Assembly: GCF_002117915.1 (NCBI RefSeq)
Contig: NZ_BDJB01000003.1
Coordinates: 248,001-312,000 of the forward strand
From: Sphingomonas sp. TZW2008
GTDB lineage: Bacteria; Pseudomonadota; Alphaproteobacteria; Sphingomonadales; Sphingomonadaceae
Direction of reading: 5' to 3'
Length of the DNA stretch: 64,000 nt
A program made the translations under genes and the position numbers. The notes below the pieces were generated by a model. It saw only the letters and a list, made by a program, of their open reading frames with translations. It had not been told where the DNA came from and made no database searches. This document shows positions 34,133 through 42,801 of this stretch, in pieces; the first letter of the stretch is position 1; each line of letters opens with the position of its first letter.

Positions 34133-34666
34133 TCAGCCGCGGCAATCCTCGATTACGCGCCCGATCTCGGCATATGTCGGCAGCACCAGCGGCGGCGTGC
34201 CGGCCTGTTCCAGCGCCACGCGTCCGCGGCTGAACGCCATCGCGTCGAGCAGTGGATCGCGCGTGCCGAGCTCCGCCGCGACATACGGCAGCGCGCCACC
34301 CGTCGGCCGAACCGGCAACGCGCGCGTTGTGCTGCTGGTACGCACCGTCATCGCCCCGGTCGCGTCGCCGGCGCGCGACAGATAGACGCGCCCCGCCCCC
34401 CGATCGCAGCGCAGCACCGCGCGCGCGTCGCCGCCCGCCTGCCCGAACATCGCGCGCGATCCGCGCTCATCGCGCCGGTAGGTCCACGTCCCCGGCGTGC
34501 GCGGCCAATCCTGCCAGTCCGACGCGAGCGGCGCGGGCGCGGGTGCCGGCGCAGGTCTCGGGGCCGGAGCGGGCGGCGGCGGCGCGGGCGGTTCGGCCGG
34601 CGGCGCGACGCAGCAGGTGACGGCGAGCATCAGGGCGCTGGCGGCGATGGGGCGAAGGTGGCGCAT
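34133..34666 (-). CDS. Proline/alanine-rich exported protein of unknown function
   Basis: A 177-residue protein with a signal sequence (IAASALMLAVTCC), then a low-complexity Pro/Ala linker (about residues 22-50) and a globular domain of about 125 residues (from SDWQDWPRTPGTWTYRRDERGSR to the end), with Cys in LRCDRGAGRV and near the C-terminus (VIEDCRG). The VTCC sequence is a poor lipobox, so lipidation is doubtful. The C-terminal domain is like small envelope proteins common in sphingomonads but no named family is recognised. An ATG at 34666 was chosen over the GTG three codons upstream. Confidence 0.72.
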   Translation of the reverse strand: MRHLRPIAASALMLAVTCCVAPPAEPPAPPPPAPAPRPAPAPAPAPLASDWQDWPRTPGTWTYRRDERGSRAMFGQAGGDARAVLRCDRGAGRVYLSRAGDATGAMTVRTSSTTRALPVRPTGGALPYVAAELGTRDPLLDAMAFSRGRVALEQAGTPPLVLPTYAEIGRVIEDCRG

Positions 34667-34750
34667 CGCGTGCACCCTAGCGGCCCTGCCGAAAGGCTCA
34701 ACCGGAACCGGCGCGGCCCCGGAGCGGTTCAGCGCGGCAGGAGGATCTTT

Positions 34751-35122
34751 ATGAGCACGACCGATACGCAGACCCTGGTACTGATCGAAACGTCGCTCGC
34801 CGGCACGATGAAGGTCGAGAGTCGCGACGGCGACAAGCTTGGCAGCGTATCAGCCTTCATGGTCCACAAGCGCACCGGCCGCGCGACGCACGCCGTGCTC
34901 AGCCTCGGCGGCTTCCTGGGCGTCGGCAAAAGCTATTACCCCCTGCCCTTCTCGCTGCTGCAATTCGATCCGGTGCGCGACCTCTACGTTGTCACGATCG
35001 ATCGACGGCTGCTCGAGGGCGGGCCGAGCTGGGCGAACAACGCCCCGCAATTCGACCAGGCCTATGCCGATCGCGTTGCGAGCTACTACGGCGCGGGAAC
35101 CGAGGATCTCTCGCTAAACTGA
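34751..35122 (+). CDS. PRC-barrel domain protein
   Basis: A 123-residue single PRC-barrel protein: ETSLAGTMKVESRDGDKLGSVSAFMVHKRTGR is the typical first half, and HAVLSLGGFLGVGKSYYPLPFSLLQFD the second. PRC barrels are found in RimM and photosynthetic reaction-centre H subunits; stand-alone forms in alphaproteobacteria often respond to stress. AGGAGG at 34739-34744 fixes the ATG at 34751. It is divergent from the Pro-rich exported protein and convergent with uvrB, sharing the hairpin at 35136-35162. Confidence 0.9.
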   Translation: MSTTDTQTLVLIETSLAGTMKVESRDGDKLGSVSAFMVHKRTGRATHAVLSLGGFLGVGKSYYPLPFSLLQFDPVRDLYVVTIDRRLLEGGPSWANNAPQFDQAYADRVASYYGAGTEDLSLN

Positions 35123-35135
35123 CGCGACGGCGGAA

Positions 35136-35162
35136 GCGAAGCGGCGATCAGCGCCGCTTCGC
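35136..35162. terminator. Bidirectional terminator overlapping the uvrB stop
   Basis: GCGAAGCGGC (35136-35145) pairs perfectly with GCCGCTTCGC (35153-35162) around GATCAGC. The right arm lies within the last codons of uvrB (ends ...AKRR-stop), so coding sequence and terminator are superposed. Confidence 0.5.
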
Positions 35163-37340
35163 CATCCGCATCTGCTGTTGCTTGCCGAAACGCGTCTTGC
35201 GCGTCCCCGGCTTGCCCTCGTTGCTGCGCCCCATCAGCGGCGCCTTCTGCTCGTGCACCGGCAGGCCGAGCTCTTCCTGCTCGAGGTTGCGGATCTCGTC
35301 GCGCAGGCGACCCGCTTCCTCGAACTCGAGGTCCGCCGCGGCCTTGCGCATCTTCTTCTCGAGCTCCTCGATATACGCGCGCAGATTGTGCCCAACCATG
35401 TGCGGCCGCTGCTCGTCACCCGTATCCACCAGCACGCTGTCCTGGTTGGAGACGTGCGCGATGATGTCGCCGATGTTGCGCTTGATCGTCGTCGGCGTGA
35501 TGCCGTGTTCGAGGTTGTACGCTTCCTGCTTCTCGCGGCGGCGCGCGGTCTCGTTCATCGCCCGCTCCATCGAGCCGGTGATCCGGTCGGCATAGAGGAT
35601 CACCCGTCCGTCGACGTTGCGCGCGGCGCGTCCGATCGTCTGGATCAGCGACGTCTCGGAACGCAGGAAGCCTTCCTTATCGGCATCCATGATGCACACG
35701 AGGCCACATTCGGGAATGTCGAGGCCCTCGCGGAGCAGGTTGATGCCGATCAGCACGTCGTACACGCCCAGCCGAAGGTCGCGGATCAGCTCGATACGCT
35801 CCAGCGTCTCGACGTCGGAGTGCATGTAGCGGACCTTGACGCCCGCCTCGTGCATATACTCGGTCAGGTCCTCGGCCATGCGCTTGGTCAGCGTGGTGAC
35901 GAGCGTACGATAACCTAGCTCGGCTGTCTTGCGGCACTCGACGATGCAGTCCTGCACCTGCTCCTCGACCGGCTTGATCTCGACCGGCGGATCGATGAGG
36001 CCGGTGGGGCGGATCACCTGCTCAGCAAAGACGCCGCCGGTCTGCTCCATCTCCCATCCGCCTGGCGTCGCGGAGACGCTGACAGTCTGCGGGCGCATCG
36101 CGTCCCATTCGTTGAAGCGCAGCGGCCGGTTGTCGATGCAGCTCGGCAGGCGGAAGCCGTACTCCGCCAGCGTGATCTTCCGCCGATGGTCGCCGCGCGC
36201 CATCGCGCCGATCTGCGGTACCGTCTGGTGGCTCTCGTCGACGAACAGCAGCGCATTCTCGGGGAGATATTCGAACAGCGTCGGCGGCGGCTCGCCCGGC
36301 AGGCGGCCGGTGAGGAAGCGGCTGTAATTCTCAATCCCGTTGCAGCTGCCCGTCGCCGCGATCATCTCGAGATCGAAATTGGTGCGCTGCTCCAGCCGCT
36401 GATGCTCCAGCAGCTTGCCCTCCGCCTCTAGTTCCTTGAGCCGCTCGGTCAGTTCGTGGCGGATCGCCTCGCTCGCCTGTTTCATCGTCGGGCCGGGCGT
36501 CACATAGTGCGAATTGGCGTAGATCCGCACCGAGTTCATGCTCGCCGCCTTCTTGCCGGTCAGCGGATCGAACTCGACGATCTCCTCGATATCGTCGCCG
36601 AAGAAGCTGATCCGCCACGCCGCATCCTCGAGGTGCGACGGGAAGATTTCCAGATTGTCGCCCTTCACGCGGAAATTGCCGCGCGCGAAAGCCGCGTCGT
36701 TGCGCTTGTACTGCAGCGCGACGAGCTTGCGGACGATCTCGCGCTGGTCGACGGTCTGGCCTTTCTTCAGATCGAAGATCATCGCCGAATAGGTCTCGAC
36801 CGATCCGATGCCGTAGAGGCACGATACCGAAGCGACGATCAGCACGTCGTCCCGCTCCAGCAGCGATCGCGTGGCCGAGTGGCGCATCCGGTCGATCGCC
36901 TCGTTTACCGAGCTTTCCTTCTCGATGTACGTGTCGGACCGCGGGACGTACGCCTCCGGTTGATAATAATCATAGTAGCTGACGAAATATTCGACAGCAT
37001 TCTCCGGAAAGAAGCTCTTGAATTCGCCGTAGAGCTGCGCCGCGAGGATCTTGTTGGGCGCTAGGATCAGCGCCGGGCGCTGCAACTGCTCGATCACCTT
37101 GGCCATGGTGAAGGTCTTGCCCGATCCGGTGACGCCCAGCAGCACCTGATCCTTCTCGCCCGCCAGCGCCGCCTGCGTCAGCTCGGCGATCGCCGCCGGC
37201 TGATCACCCGCCGGCTCGTAATCGGACACCAGCTTGAACCGGCGCCCGCCCTCCACCTTCTCGGGCCGGGTCGGGCGATGCGGAACGAAGCCTGCGCCGG
37301 TTTCTGGTTCGTCGAGAGTCGTTCGGATCTGGATCGCCAT
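35148..37340 (-). CDS. uvrB: UvrABC system protein B
   Basis: A 730-residue excision-repair helicase-like protein that verifies DNA damage with UvrA and recruits UvrC. Walker A is [12 protein letters not shown]; the beta-hairpin region has [12 protein letters not shown]; helicase motifs include [24 protein letters not shown] and [14 protein letters not shown]; the C-terminal UVR domain ([15 protein letters not shown]) is present. A C-terminal extension of about 45 residues ([22 protein letters not shown]...) is basic. The second ATG ([12 protein letters not shown], 37340) is the better start. Divergent from the M20D hydrolase. Confidence 0.97.
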   Translation of the reverse strand: MAIQIRTTLDEPETGAGFVPHRPTRPEKVEGGRRFKLVSDYEPAGDQPAAIAELTQAALAGEKDQVLLGVTGSGKTFTMAKVIEQLQRPALILAPNKILAAQLYGEFKSFFPENAVEYFVSYYDYYQPEAYVPRSDTYIEKESSVNEAIDRMRHSATRSLLERDDVLIVASVSCLYGIGSVETYSAMIFDLKKGQTVDQREIVRKLVALQYKRNDAAFARGNFRVKGDNLEIFPSHLEDAAWRISFFGDDIEEIVEFDPLTGKKAASMNSVRIYANSHYVTPGPTMKQASEAIRHELTERLKELEAEGKLLEHQRLEQRTNFDLEMIAATGSCNGIENYSRFLTGRLPGEPPPTLFEYLPENALLFVDESHQTVPQIGAMARGDHRRKITLAEYGFRLPSCIDNRPLRFNEWDAMRPQTVSVSATPGGWEMEQTGGVFAEQVIRPTGLIDPPVEIKPVEEQVQDCIVECRKTAELGYRTLVTTLTKRMAEDLTEYMHEAGVKVRYMHSDVETLERIELIRDLRLGVYDVLIGINLLREGLDIPECGLVCIMDADKEGFLRSETSLIQTIGRAARNVDGRVILYADRITGSMERAMNETARRREKQEAYNLEHGITPTTIKRNIGDIIAHVSNQDSVLVDTGDEQRPHMVGHNLRAYIEELEKKMRKAAADLEFEEAGRLRDEIRNLEQEELGLPVHEQKAPLMGRSNEGKPGTRKTRFGKQQQMRMAKRR

Positions 37341-37453
37341 GCGCACGATATGGGTCGGATCAGGGGCGAACGAAAGGGCGTGGGCGGCGACGAAGCGGCT
37401 TCACCACGCGCCCGCGCCGGCTATGGTGCCACCCGATCAATCGAGGGAATCGC

Positions 37454-38794
37454 ATGCGCCGCACCATCACCGCCATCCTGCTCGCCGCAGCCCCCGTGCC
37501 CGCGCTCGCCGCACCCGATTACCAGGCACAGGTGAAGGCCGATTGGGATCGCGACCTCGGCAAATTGTGGGACCAGTTCCACCGCAATCCCGAGCTGTCG
37601 TTCCGCGAGATCAAGACCGGCGCGGCAATGGCGGCCGAATTGCGCAAGGTGCCCGGCATGCAGGTGACGGAAAAGGTCGGCCAGACCGGCGTCGTCGGCG
37701 TGCTGAAGAATGGCGCCGGGCCCGTAGTGCTGATCCGCGCCGACATGGACGGGCTGCCGGTGGAGGAGAAATCCGGCCTCGCCAACGCGTCCAAGGTTCG
37801 CCAGGTCGGCGTGGACGGCGTCGAGGCGCCGGTGATGCACGCCTGCGGCCACGATACGCACATCGTCGCGCTGCTCGCATCTGCGCGCCGCCTCGCCGCG
37901 CTCAAGGATCGCTGGGCCGGCACGATCGTGTTCATCGTCCAGCCGGCTGAGGAGCGCGTCGGCGGTGCCAAGGCGATGCTCGCGGATGGCCTCTACAGCA
38001 AATTCCCCAAGCCCGATTACGCGCTCGCCTTCCACGTCGCCGCCGCGATGGAGACGGGCAAGGTCGCGGCTGGCGAGACGATCCAATATTCCTCGTCCGA
38101 CTCGGTCGACATCACCATCCCCGGCATCGGCGCGCACGGCGCCAGCCCGCACATGGGCAAGGACCCGGTTTACATGGCCTCGCAGCTGGTCGTCGCGCTG
38201 CAGGGGCTTGTCAGCCGCGAGCGCTCGCCGCTCGCGCCCGGCGTCATCACCGTGGGCTCATTCCACGCCGGGCTGAAGCACAACATCATCTCGGACGAGG
38301 CGAAGCTGCAGGTAACAGTGCGCGCTAATGACGAGGCGACGCGCGCGCAGCTCCTCGCCGGGATCAAGCGCGTCGCCGCCGGCATCGGCACGCTGAACGG
38401 CATGCCGGCGGACAAGATGCCCGTCGTGACGGTGAGCGAGGGTACGCCGACGACGATCAACGACACGCCGCTTGCCAAGCGGCTCAATGCGGTGATGGTC
38501 GACACGCTCGGCGCCGCCAACGTCGTGCCGTTCGAACAGATGGGCATGGGGGCGGAGGATTTCGCCTATCTGGTGCAGCCCGACACGGGCGTGAAAGGCT
38601 ATTATTTCGCGGTCGGCGGCACGCCGCGCGCGGCGTTCGAGGCGGAGCGCCAGGGCGGGCCCGCGGTGCCCTCGCACCACTCGCCGCTGTTTAAGATCAC
38701 CCCCGAACCCGTCATCGTCACCGGCGCGACAGCGATGACCGCCGCCGCACTTGATCTGCTTAAGCCCGGCGCCGCTGCGGGAGCCGCGCAGTGA
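37454..38794 (+). CDS. M20D family amidohydrolase, exported
   Basis: A 446-residue secreted hydrolase with a signal peptide (ITAILLAAAPVPALAAP). It has the M20D signatures RADMDGLPVEEKSG, MHACGHDTHIVALLASAR (the Cys-Gly-His-Asp metal motif) and VFIVQPAEERVGGAK, plus the dimerisation domain GAHGASPHMGKDP and a final HHSP. The family includes hippurate, IAA-conjugate and N-acyl-amino-acid hydrolases. It overlaps the next gene by GTGA, so the small lipoprotein downstream is co-translated. Confidence 0.93.
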   Translation: MRRTITAILLAAAPVPALAAPDYQAQVKADWDRDLGKLWDQFHRNPELSFREIKTGAAMAAELRKVPGMQVTEKVGQTGVVGVLKNGAGPVVLIRADMDGLPVEEKSGLANASKVRQVGVDGVEAPVMHACGHDTHIVALLASARRLAALKDRWAGTIVFIVQPAEERVGGAKAMLADGLYSKFPKPDYALAFHVAAAMETGKVAAGETIQYSSSDSVDITIPGIGAHGASPHMGKDPVYMASQLVVALQGLVSRERSPLAPGVITVGSFHAGLKHNIISDEAKLQVTVRANDEATRAQLLAGIKRVAAGIGTLNGMPADKMPVVTVSEGTPTTINDTPLAKRLNAVMVDTLGAANVVPFEQMGMGAEDFAYLVQPDTGVKGYYFAVGGTPRAAFEAERQGGPAVPSHHSPLFKITPEPVIVTGATAMTAAALDLLKPGAAAGAAQ

Positions 38795-39117
38795 CCCGAG
38801 CCACCGCTGCGCTCGGCGCGCTGCTTCCCGCGATCCTGCTCGCCGCATGTGACGTCGGCCCCGACCCCGCCGAGGTCGCGCGCATCCGCGAGGGCACCGA
38901 GGCGGTCCGCGCGACGCTCAAGCAGCCTCAGACCGCGCAGTTCAAGAACGTCGCGGCGTATGGCCAGACGGTGTGCGGCGAGGTCAACGCCAGCGTCGGC
39001 ATGGGGCAAACGGGCTACGAGCGCTTCATCCTCAAAGACGGCAAGGTCACGCTCGCGTCGCAACTGTCGACCGATACCGCGATGGATCAGCGCTGGGCCG
39101 CCGACTGCAAGAAATGA
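38791..39117 (+). CDS. Small lipoprotein
   Basis: A 108-residue protein with a signal peptide and lipobox L-A-A-C, lipidated at Cys20, followed by Asp-Val-Gly: Asp at +2 is the classical inner-membrane retention residue. The mature part has a Cys pair (TVCGEV and AADCKK), probably a disulfide, and a compact 80-residue domain (GTEAVRATLKQPQTAQFKNVA...) of the kind seen in many sphingomonad envelope proteins of unknown role. GTG start overlapping the TGA of the amidohydrolase gene. Confidence 0.8.
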   Translation: MTRATAALGALLPAILLAACDVGPDPAEVARIREGTEAVRATLKQPQTAQFKNVAAYGQTVCGEVNASVGMGQTGYERFILKDGKVTLASQLSTDTAMDQRWAADCKK

Positions 39118-39135
39118 TCCGCGCCCGGCGGCGCG

Positions 39136-40305
39136 TTAGCGCAGCGCGCTGACCGCCGGGCTGCGCAGCGCCGGCCCGATCCGCGCCTCATCGATCCGCT
39201 GCGTCGGCGGCGCGTAGCTCGGCACCTCCACCGGCGCGCCGATCGGCACCGGCGCGAATGCCGCCGGGTCGCCGCCGCTCGCGCGAAGCACCGCGTCGAG
39301 CATCCGCGGCGGCGTGTCGCGCCCCTCGTAGCTCAGCCGGAACGTGCCCCAGTGGATTGGGATCGCGTGCGCCGCGCCGAGCCGTGCAAACACCTGCGCG
39401 GCCTGGCCGGGCCCGATATGGCTGCCCGATTCCATCTGTCCCGGCACGAAGCGGAACGCCCCGATCGGAATCAGCGCCAGCCGCACCGGGCCAAGCGCCG
39501 CCGCTTCCGCTGGCCATTTGCCGTCCCCCAGCCCCGTGTCGCCGGCGAAGAACAAATTGCCGCCCGGCAGGCGAACGACAAAGGCGGACCACAGCGCACG
39601 GTTGCGATCGGCGAACCAGCGGCTGCCCCAGTGATGGTTGCGCACCACCGCCACCTCGATCCCGGGCCGCACCGCCACGCGCTGCCCCCAATCGATCGCG
39701 GTCGCGCGCGCGCCGGTCTGCCCGATGACGCTGTCGTTGCCGAGGCTCGTTACGATCGTCGGCCGGTCGCGCTCCCACAGCCGCTTCAGCGTCGCCTTAT
39801 CGAGATGGTCGTAGTGATTGTGGCTGACGAGGATGAGGTCGATCTTGGGCAGGTCCTCGATCCGGATGCCCGGCGCGGTTACGCGCGTCGGCCCGAACCC
39901 GAACGGTCCGGCATTCTCGGCCCAAATCGGATCGGTGAGGATGTTGATCCCCTGCGTCTGAACCAGCACGCTCGCGTGGCCGATCCACGTCGCGACCATC
40001 CGCGCGCCCGCGATCCGCGGCGCCGGGCGATGCTGCGTCACCGCGACGCGCTCGGGCCACGCCGGCCGCCCGTCAGTCCCGGTCAGGTTGCGCCAGAGGA
40101 AGCCGGCGCGGCTGCCGCCCGTCGGCGGGCGCGCGGTATCCTCGTCTCCGTCAGGATTGAAGAAGCGCGCGCTGTCGAAATGGTCGCTCGCCGGCCCCTC
40201 ATAATAGATGCGGTCGAGGAAGCGCGGCACGATCGTCACGGTCAGCAGCATCGCGACGACGACGAACAGCGCGATCGCGCCAAGTCGCGTGAGGATCAGC
40301 GCCAT
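39136..40305 (-). CDS. Metallo-beta-lactamase-fold hydrolase (NAPE-PLD/UlaG-like), membrane anchored
   Basis: A 389-residue protein with one N-terminal membrane helix (LGAIALFVVVAMLLTVTIV) and an MBL domain: ATWIGHASVLVQTQGINILTDPIW, the zinc motif VSHNHYDHLD, FFAGDTGLGDG and a final HWGTFRLS. This order is that of the N-acyl-phosphatidylethanolamine phospholipase D-like/ RomA family, proteins that act on membrane lipids. The substrate is not known. The ATG at 40305 (MALILTRLG) places the helix at the N-terminus; the upstream frame is not needed. Convergent with the small lipoprotein gene. Confidence 0.9.
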   Translation of the reverse strand: MALILTRLGAIALFVVVAMLLTVTIVPRFLDRIYYEGPASDHFDSARFFNPDGDEDTARPPTGGSRAGFLWRNLTGTDGRPAWPERVAVTQHRPAPRIAGARMVATWIGHASVLVQTQGINILTDPIWAENAGPFGFGPTRVTAPGIRIEDLPKIDLILVSHNHYDHLDKATLKRLWERDRPTIVTSLGNDSVIGQTGARATAIDWGQRVAVRPGIEVAVVRNHHWGSRWFADRNRALWSAFVVRLPGGNLFFAGDTGLGDGKWPAEAAALGPVRLALIPIGAFRFVPGQMESGSHIGPGQAAQVFARLGAAHAIPIHWGTFRLSYEGRDTPPRMLDAVLRASGGDPAAFAPVPIGAPVEVPSYAPPTQRIDEARIGPALRSPAVSALR

Positions 40306-40380
40306 CGTCTCGTCCCATGCTGCGTAGCGATTGATAAAGATCAAGCGGCTCGGCGGGTTCCGCCGACCGTCATCTGCCCG

Positions 40381-40833
40381 TCACCCGCGAAGCAGTTCGT
40401 CGCGCACGTGGATCGCACGCAGCGAGATCCGCACCTCGATCATGAACGAGACCAGGCTGGCGATCAGCAGCAGCATCGCGAGGATGAAGGCAACCGCGAC
40501 ATATTGCCCGATATGCAGCTTGGCGAGCACCGCGACGAACAGCAGCGCGACGACCGCGCAGGTCATCACCGCCGACGAGACCGCGAGGAACAGCGCGCGG
40601 TTGATGATCGTCATGCGCCGGTCGAGCAGCCGCAATTCCCACACGTGGCGATCGTGCTCAGGCCCGCTCGATCGCGGGTGCAGCGCCTCGAGTGCCCGCG
40701 CGCGATCGATCACGCGCGACAGCCGCCCCGCGAGCACGTTGAGCAGCGCGCCGATCCCCGCCAGCATAAACACCGGGCTCAGCGACAGCTGAATCGTCTG
40801 CGCGATCGTCAACACTTCGGGCGAGTAGGGCAT
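40381..40833 (-). CDS. DUF2721 family membrane protein
   Basis: A 150-residue inner-membrane protein with about three membrane segments (TIQLSLSPVFMLAGIGALLNVLA; NRALFLAVSSAVMTCAVVALLF; YVAVAFILAMLLLIASLVSFMIEV) and a conserved cytoplasmic loop RLSRVIDRARALE...LRLLDRRMTIINRA. That pattern is diagnostic of DUF2721 (YwqB-like) proteins, whose function is unknown. It starts at the ATG at 40833. It lies 76 bp upstream of the metallo-hydrolase gene in the same direction. Confidence 0.88.
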   Translation of the reverse strand: MPYSPEVLTIAQTIQLSLSPVFMLAGIGALLNVLAGRLSRVIDRARALEALHPRSSGPEHDRHVWELRLLDRRMTIINRALFLAVSSAVMTCAVVALLFVAVLAKLHIGQYVAVAFILAMLLLIASLVSFMIEVRISLRAIHVRDELLRG

Positions 40834-40869
40834 GCCGCGTGATGTGCCGCGCTGTCGGATCGTGGGCAA

Positions 40870-40945
40870 GCGGCAACGCCGCGGTAACCCCCGCCGCCGC
40901 AGCAATGCGGCGGTAACCCCCCTGCGGCAACGCCGCGGTAACTCC
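40870..40945. repeat. Triplicated short GC-rich repeat
   Basis: GCGGCAACGCCGCGGTAAC is found at 40870-40888 and 40924-40942, with a third diverged copy (GCAATGCGGCGGTAAC) at 40902-40917, each followed by a C-rich stretch. Each copy can form a small hairpin (GCGGC-AAC-GCCGC). They fill the gap between the DUF2721 gene and the divergent GNAT gene. Confidence 0.65.
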
Positions 40946-40966
40946 TGTCGCGCTAAGCGCGCGGTC

Positions 40967-42046
40967 ATGACCAAGCCGCTCGTCCTCGATGCGTTCGAAC
41001 GCCTGCCCCGGCTGGTCCGCACCACCTTCGTCGAAGGGCTGTCGAACACGATCGATCAGGTGGCGGAAGCGGCCGCGCCGAGCCACGGCTTCCTTCGCCA
41101 GTCGTGGTTCGCGGCGGCGATAACCGCGTACGGCGGACGGGCGCGCACGCTCACCGTCCACGCCGAGGATCACCCCGTTCTGGCGCTACCGCTGGTATCG
41201 GTCGGCCCCGCGCTGCTCGGCGTCGCGGCGGTGCCAGGGAGCTACTGGCCGTTCCGCAGCTTTCCGCTGGCGCAGGATGCCGGCGCCGAGGTGCTCGATG
41301 CCGCGCTCGCGGCGCTCGCCCCGCGGATCGCCGCGCTGCGTATCGGTCCGGTGTACGATGACGATGCGGCCGTCATCCCGCTGCTCGACGCGGCGCGCGC
41401 GCGCGGCTGGGGCGTCGTCGGGCGCTTCATCGCATCGAGCTTCCTGCTCGACATGGCCGCGGCGCGCGCCGAGGGCACGTGGCCGCGCAATTCCACGCTG
41501 CGCAAGAATCGCTTCCACGAGAAGCATCTCGCCGAACACGGCCGGCTCGAATGGCGCTTCGTCTCGGGCGCCGACTGGCCAGCCGCGTTCGACGATTTCG
41601 CGGCGGTCGAATGGACCAGCTGGATCGCGACGCGCACCGACGGGCGCGACGCCAAGTTCACGCGTGCGGGACACGGCGCCTTCTGGCGCGCCGCCGCCGC
41701 CGATCCGGTGCTCGCCGCGATGTTCCGCGCGGCGCTCCTCACCGTCGACGATCGCCCCGCCGCCTTCTCGTTCGATATCGACGCCGGCCCGCTCAAATAT
41801 GCGATCGCCAACAGCTACGACCCCGCCTTCGCCAAACATTCGCCGGGCAAGCTGCTCTACTATCGCAACCTCGTCGACGCGCTCGATCGCGGCATCGCCC
41901 GCGTCGACTGGGGGGCGGGCGACAGCGGCTACAAGCGAACGATCGGCGCCGCCGAAGGCCCTGCGATCCGCGACTGGCTGCTGCTTCGCCCCGGCGTGCC
42001 CGCCACGCTGGCGCCGGCGATCAGGCGCCTCTGGCGGGGCCGATGA
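40967..42046 (+). CDS. FemAB/BioF2-type GNAT N-acyltransferase
   Basis: A 359-residue protein of the GNAT superfamily with the two-lobed arrangement of the BioF2-like acetyltransferase group: HGFLRQSWFAAAITAYGG at the N-terminal lobe and, in the second lobe, NSTLRKNRFHEKHLAEHG followed by FSFDIDAGPLKYAIANSYDPAFAKHSPGKLLYY, the acyl-carrier binding face. In this family such proteins act on exopolysaccharide or cell-wall precursors. The ATG at 40967 is the first after a frame-consistent stop-rich stretch. Its 3' end overlaps the convergent TetR gene by 26 bp. Confidence 0.82.
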   Translation: MTKPLVLDAFERLPRLVRTTFVEGLSNTIDQVAEAAAPSHGFLRQSWFAAAITAYGGRARTLTVHAEDHPVLALPLVSVGPALLGVAAVPGSYWPFRSFPLAQDAGAEVLDAALAALAPRIAALRIGPVYDDDAAVIPLLDAARARGWGVVGRFIASSFLLDMAAARAEGTWPRNSTLRKNRFHEKHLAEHGRLEWRFVSGADWPAAFDDFAAVEWTSWIATRTDGRDAKFTRAGHGAFWRAAAADPVLAAMFRAALLTVDDRPAAFSFDIDAGPLKYAIANSYDPAFAKHSPGKLLYYRNLVDALDRGIARVDWGAGDSGYKRTIGAAEGPAIRDWLLLRPGVPATLAPAIRRLWRGR

Positions 42047-42683
42047 GCACCGCCTCGACCGCGTCGATCATCCCCTCGGTCGCCACCGGCTCGCCCCAAT
42101 AGGGGTGGTCGAGCCCCGCGCCGGCATCGCGCGCCGCCTCGCGCCCGGCGAGCAGCGTGCGCAGCGACAGACCTGCGAACAGCAGTCGTTGATTAACCAA
42201 TGCGAGCGGCAGGTGATCGAGCAGGCGGTGGAAATGCGTCAGGCACCGCACATAGCCCGCCGAATGCTCGCCCCCCGCCCATTGATCGAACATCTGCCGC
42301 CGCTCGGTCTGCATGCTCGTCATGAAGCGGAAATACGTCTCGCTCTCACCGTTCGCCCCGCCCATCTCGGCATTGGGAACGACGAGCGCACGGACAACAT
42401 CGCGCAGCTCGACCGGCCCGCGCGCCTCCGCCTCGTCGAGCATCCGCATGCGCAGCCCGTCGATCAGATCGGCGCCCTCGACGACGAGTTCGCGCAGCAG
42501 ATCGTCCTTGCTGCCGAAATAATAATGCACCGCCGCCGCGTTGCGCTGTCCTGCCGCCTCGACGATCTCGCGCATGCCCACCGCCGCGATCCCGCGCTCG
42601 GCGAACAGGCGGCGGGCGGCGCGCTTCAGCTCGTTTCGGGTGGTGCCGCCACGGCCGGCGGATTGGGGACGCGCAAGGTTCAT
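42021..42683 (-). CDS. TetR family transcriptional regulator
   Basis: A 220-residue repressor. The HTH lies at about residues 14-60 (LKRAARRLFAERGIAAVGMREIVEAAGQRNAAAVHYYFGSKDDLL), the YYFGSK tail being typical of TetR proteins. The C-terminal ligand domain has FRFMTSMQTERRQMFDQW and SLRTLLAGR. It is divergent from the APH-like gene at 42802, sharing a 118-bp promoter region, so that gene is its likely target. Confidence 0.92.
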   Translation of the reverse strand: MNLARPQSAGRGGTTRNELKRAARRLFAERGIAAVGMREIVEAAGQRNAAAVHYYFGSKDDLLRELVVEGADLIDGLRMRMLDEAEARGPVELRDVVRALVVPNAEMGGANGESETYFRFMTSMQTERRQMFDQWAGGEHSAGYVRCLTHFHRLLDHLPLALVNQRLLFAGLSLRTLLAGREAARDAGAGLDHPYWGEPVATEGMIDAVEAVLIGPARGA

Positions 42684-42801
42684 ACGGCGGCAGCATCGAC
42701 CATGGAGCGCGGCGGTTCAAGTCATCTGGCTTAGATTGACGTGCCCCACCCCCCTCTCCATGATAATCCGAACGACTTAACGACGGGTGGGAGAGGCGAT
42801 C

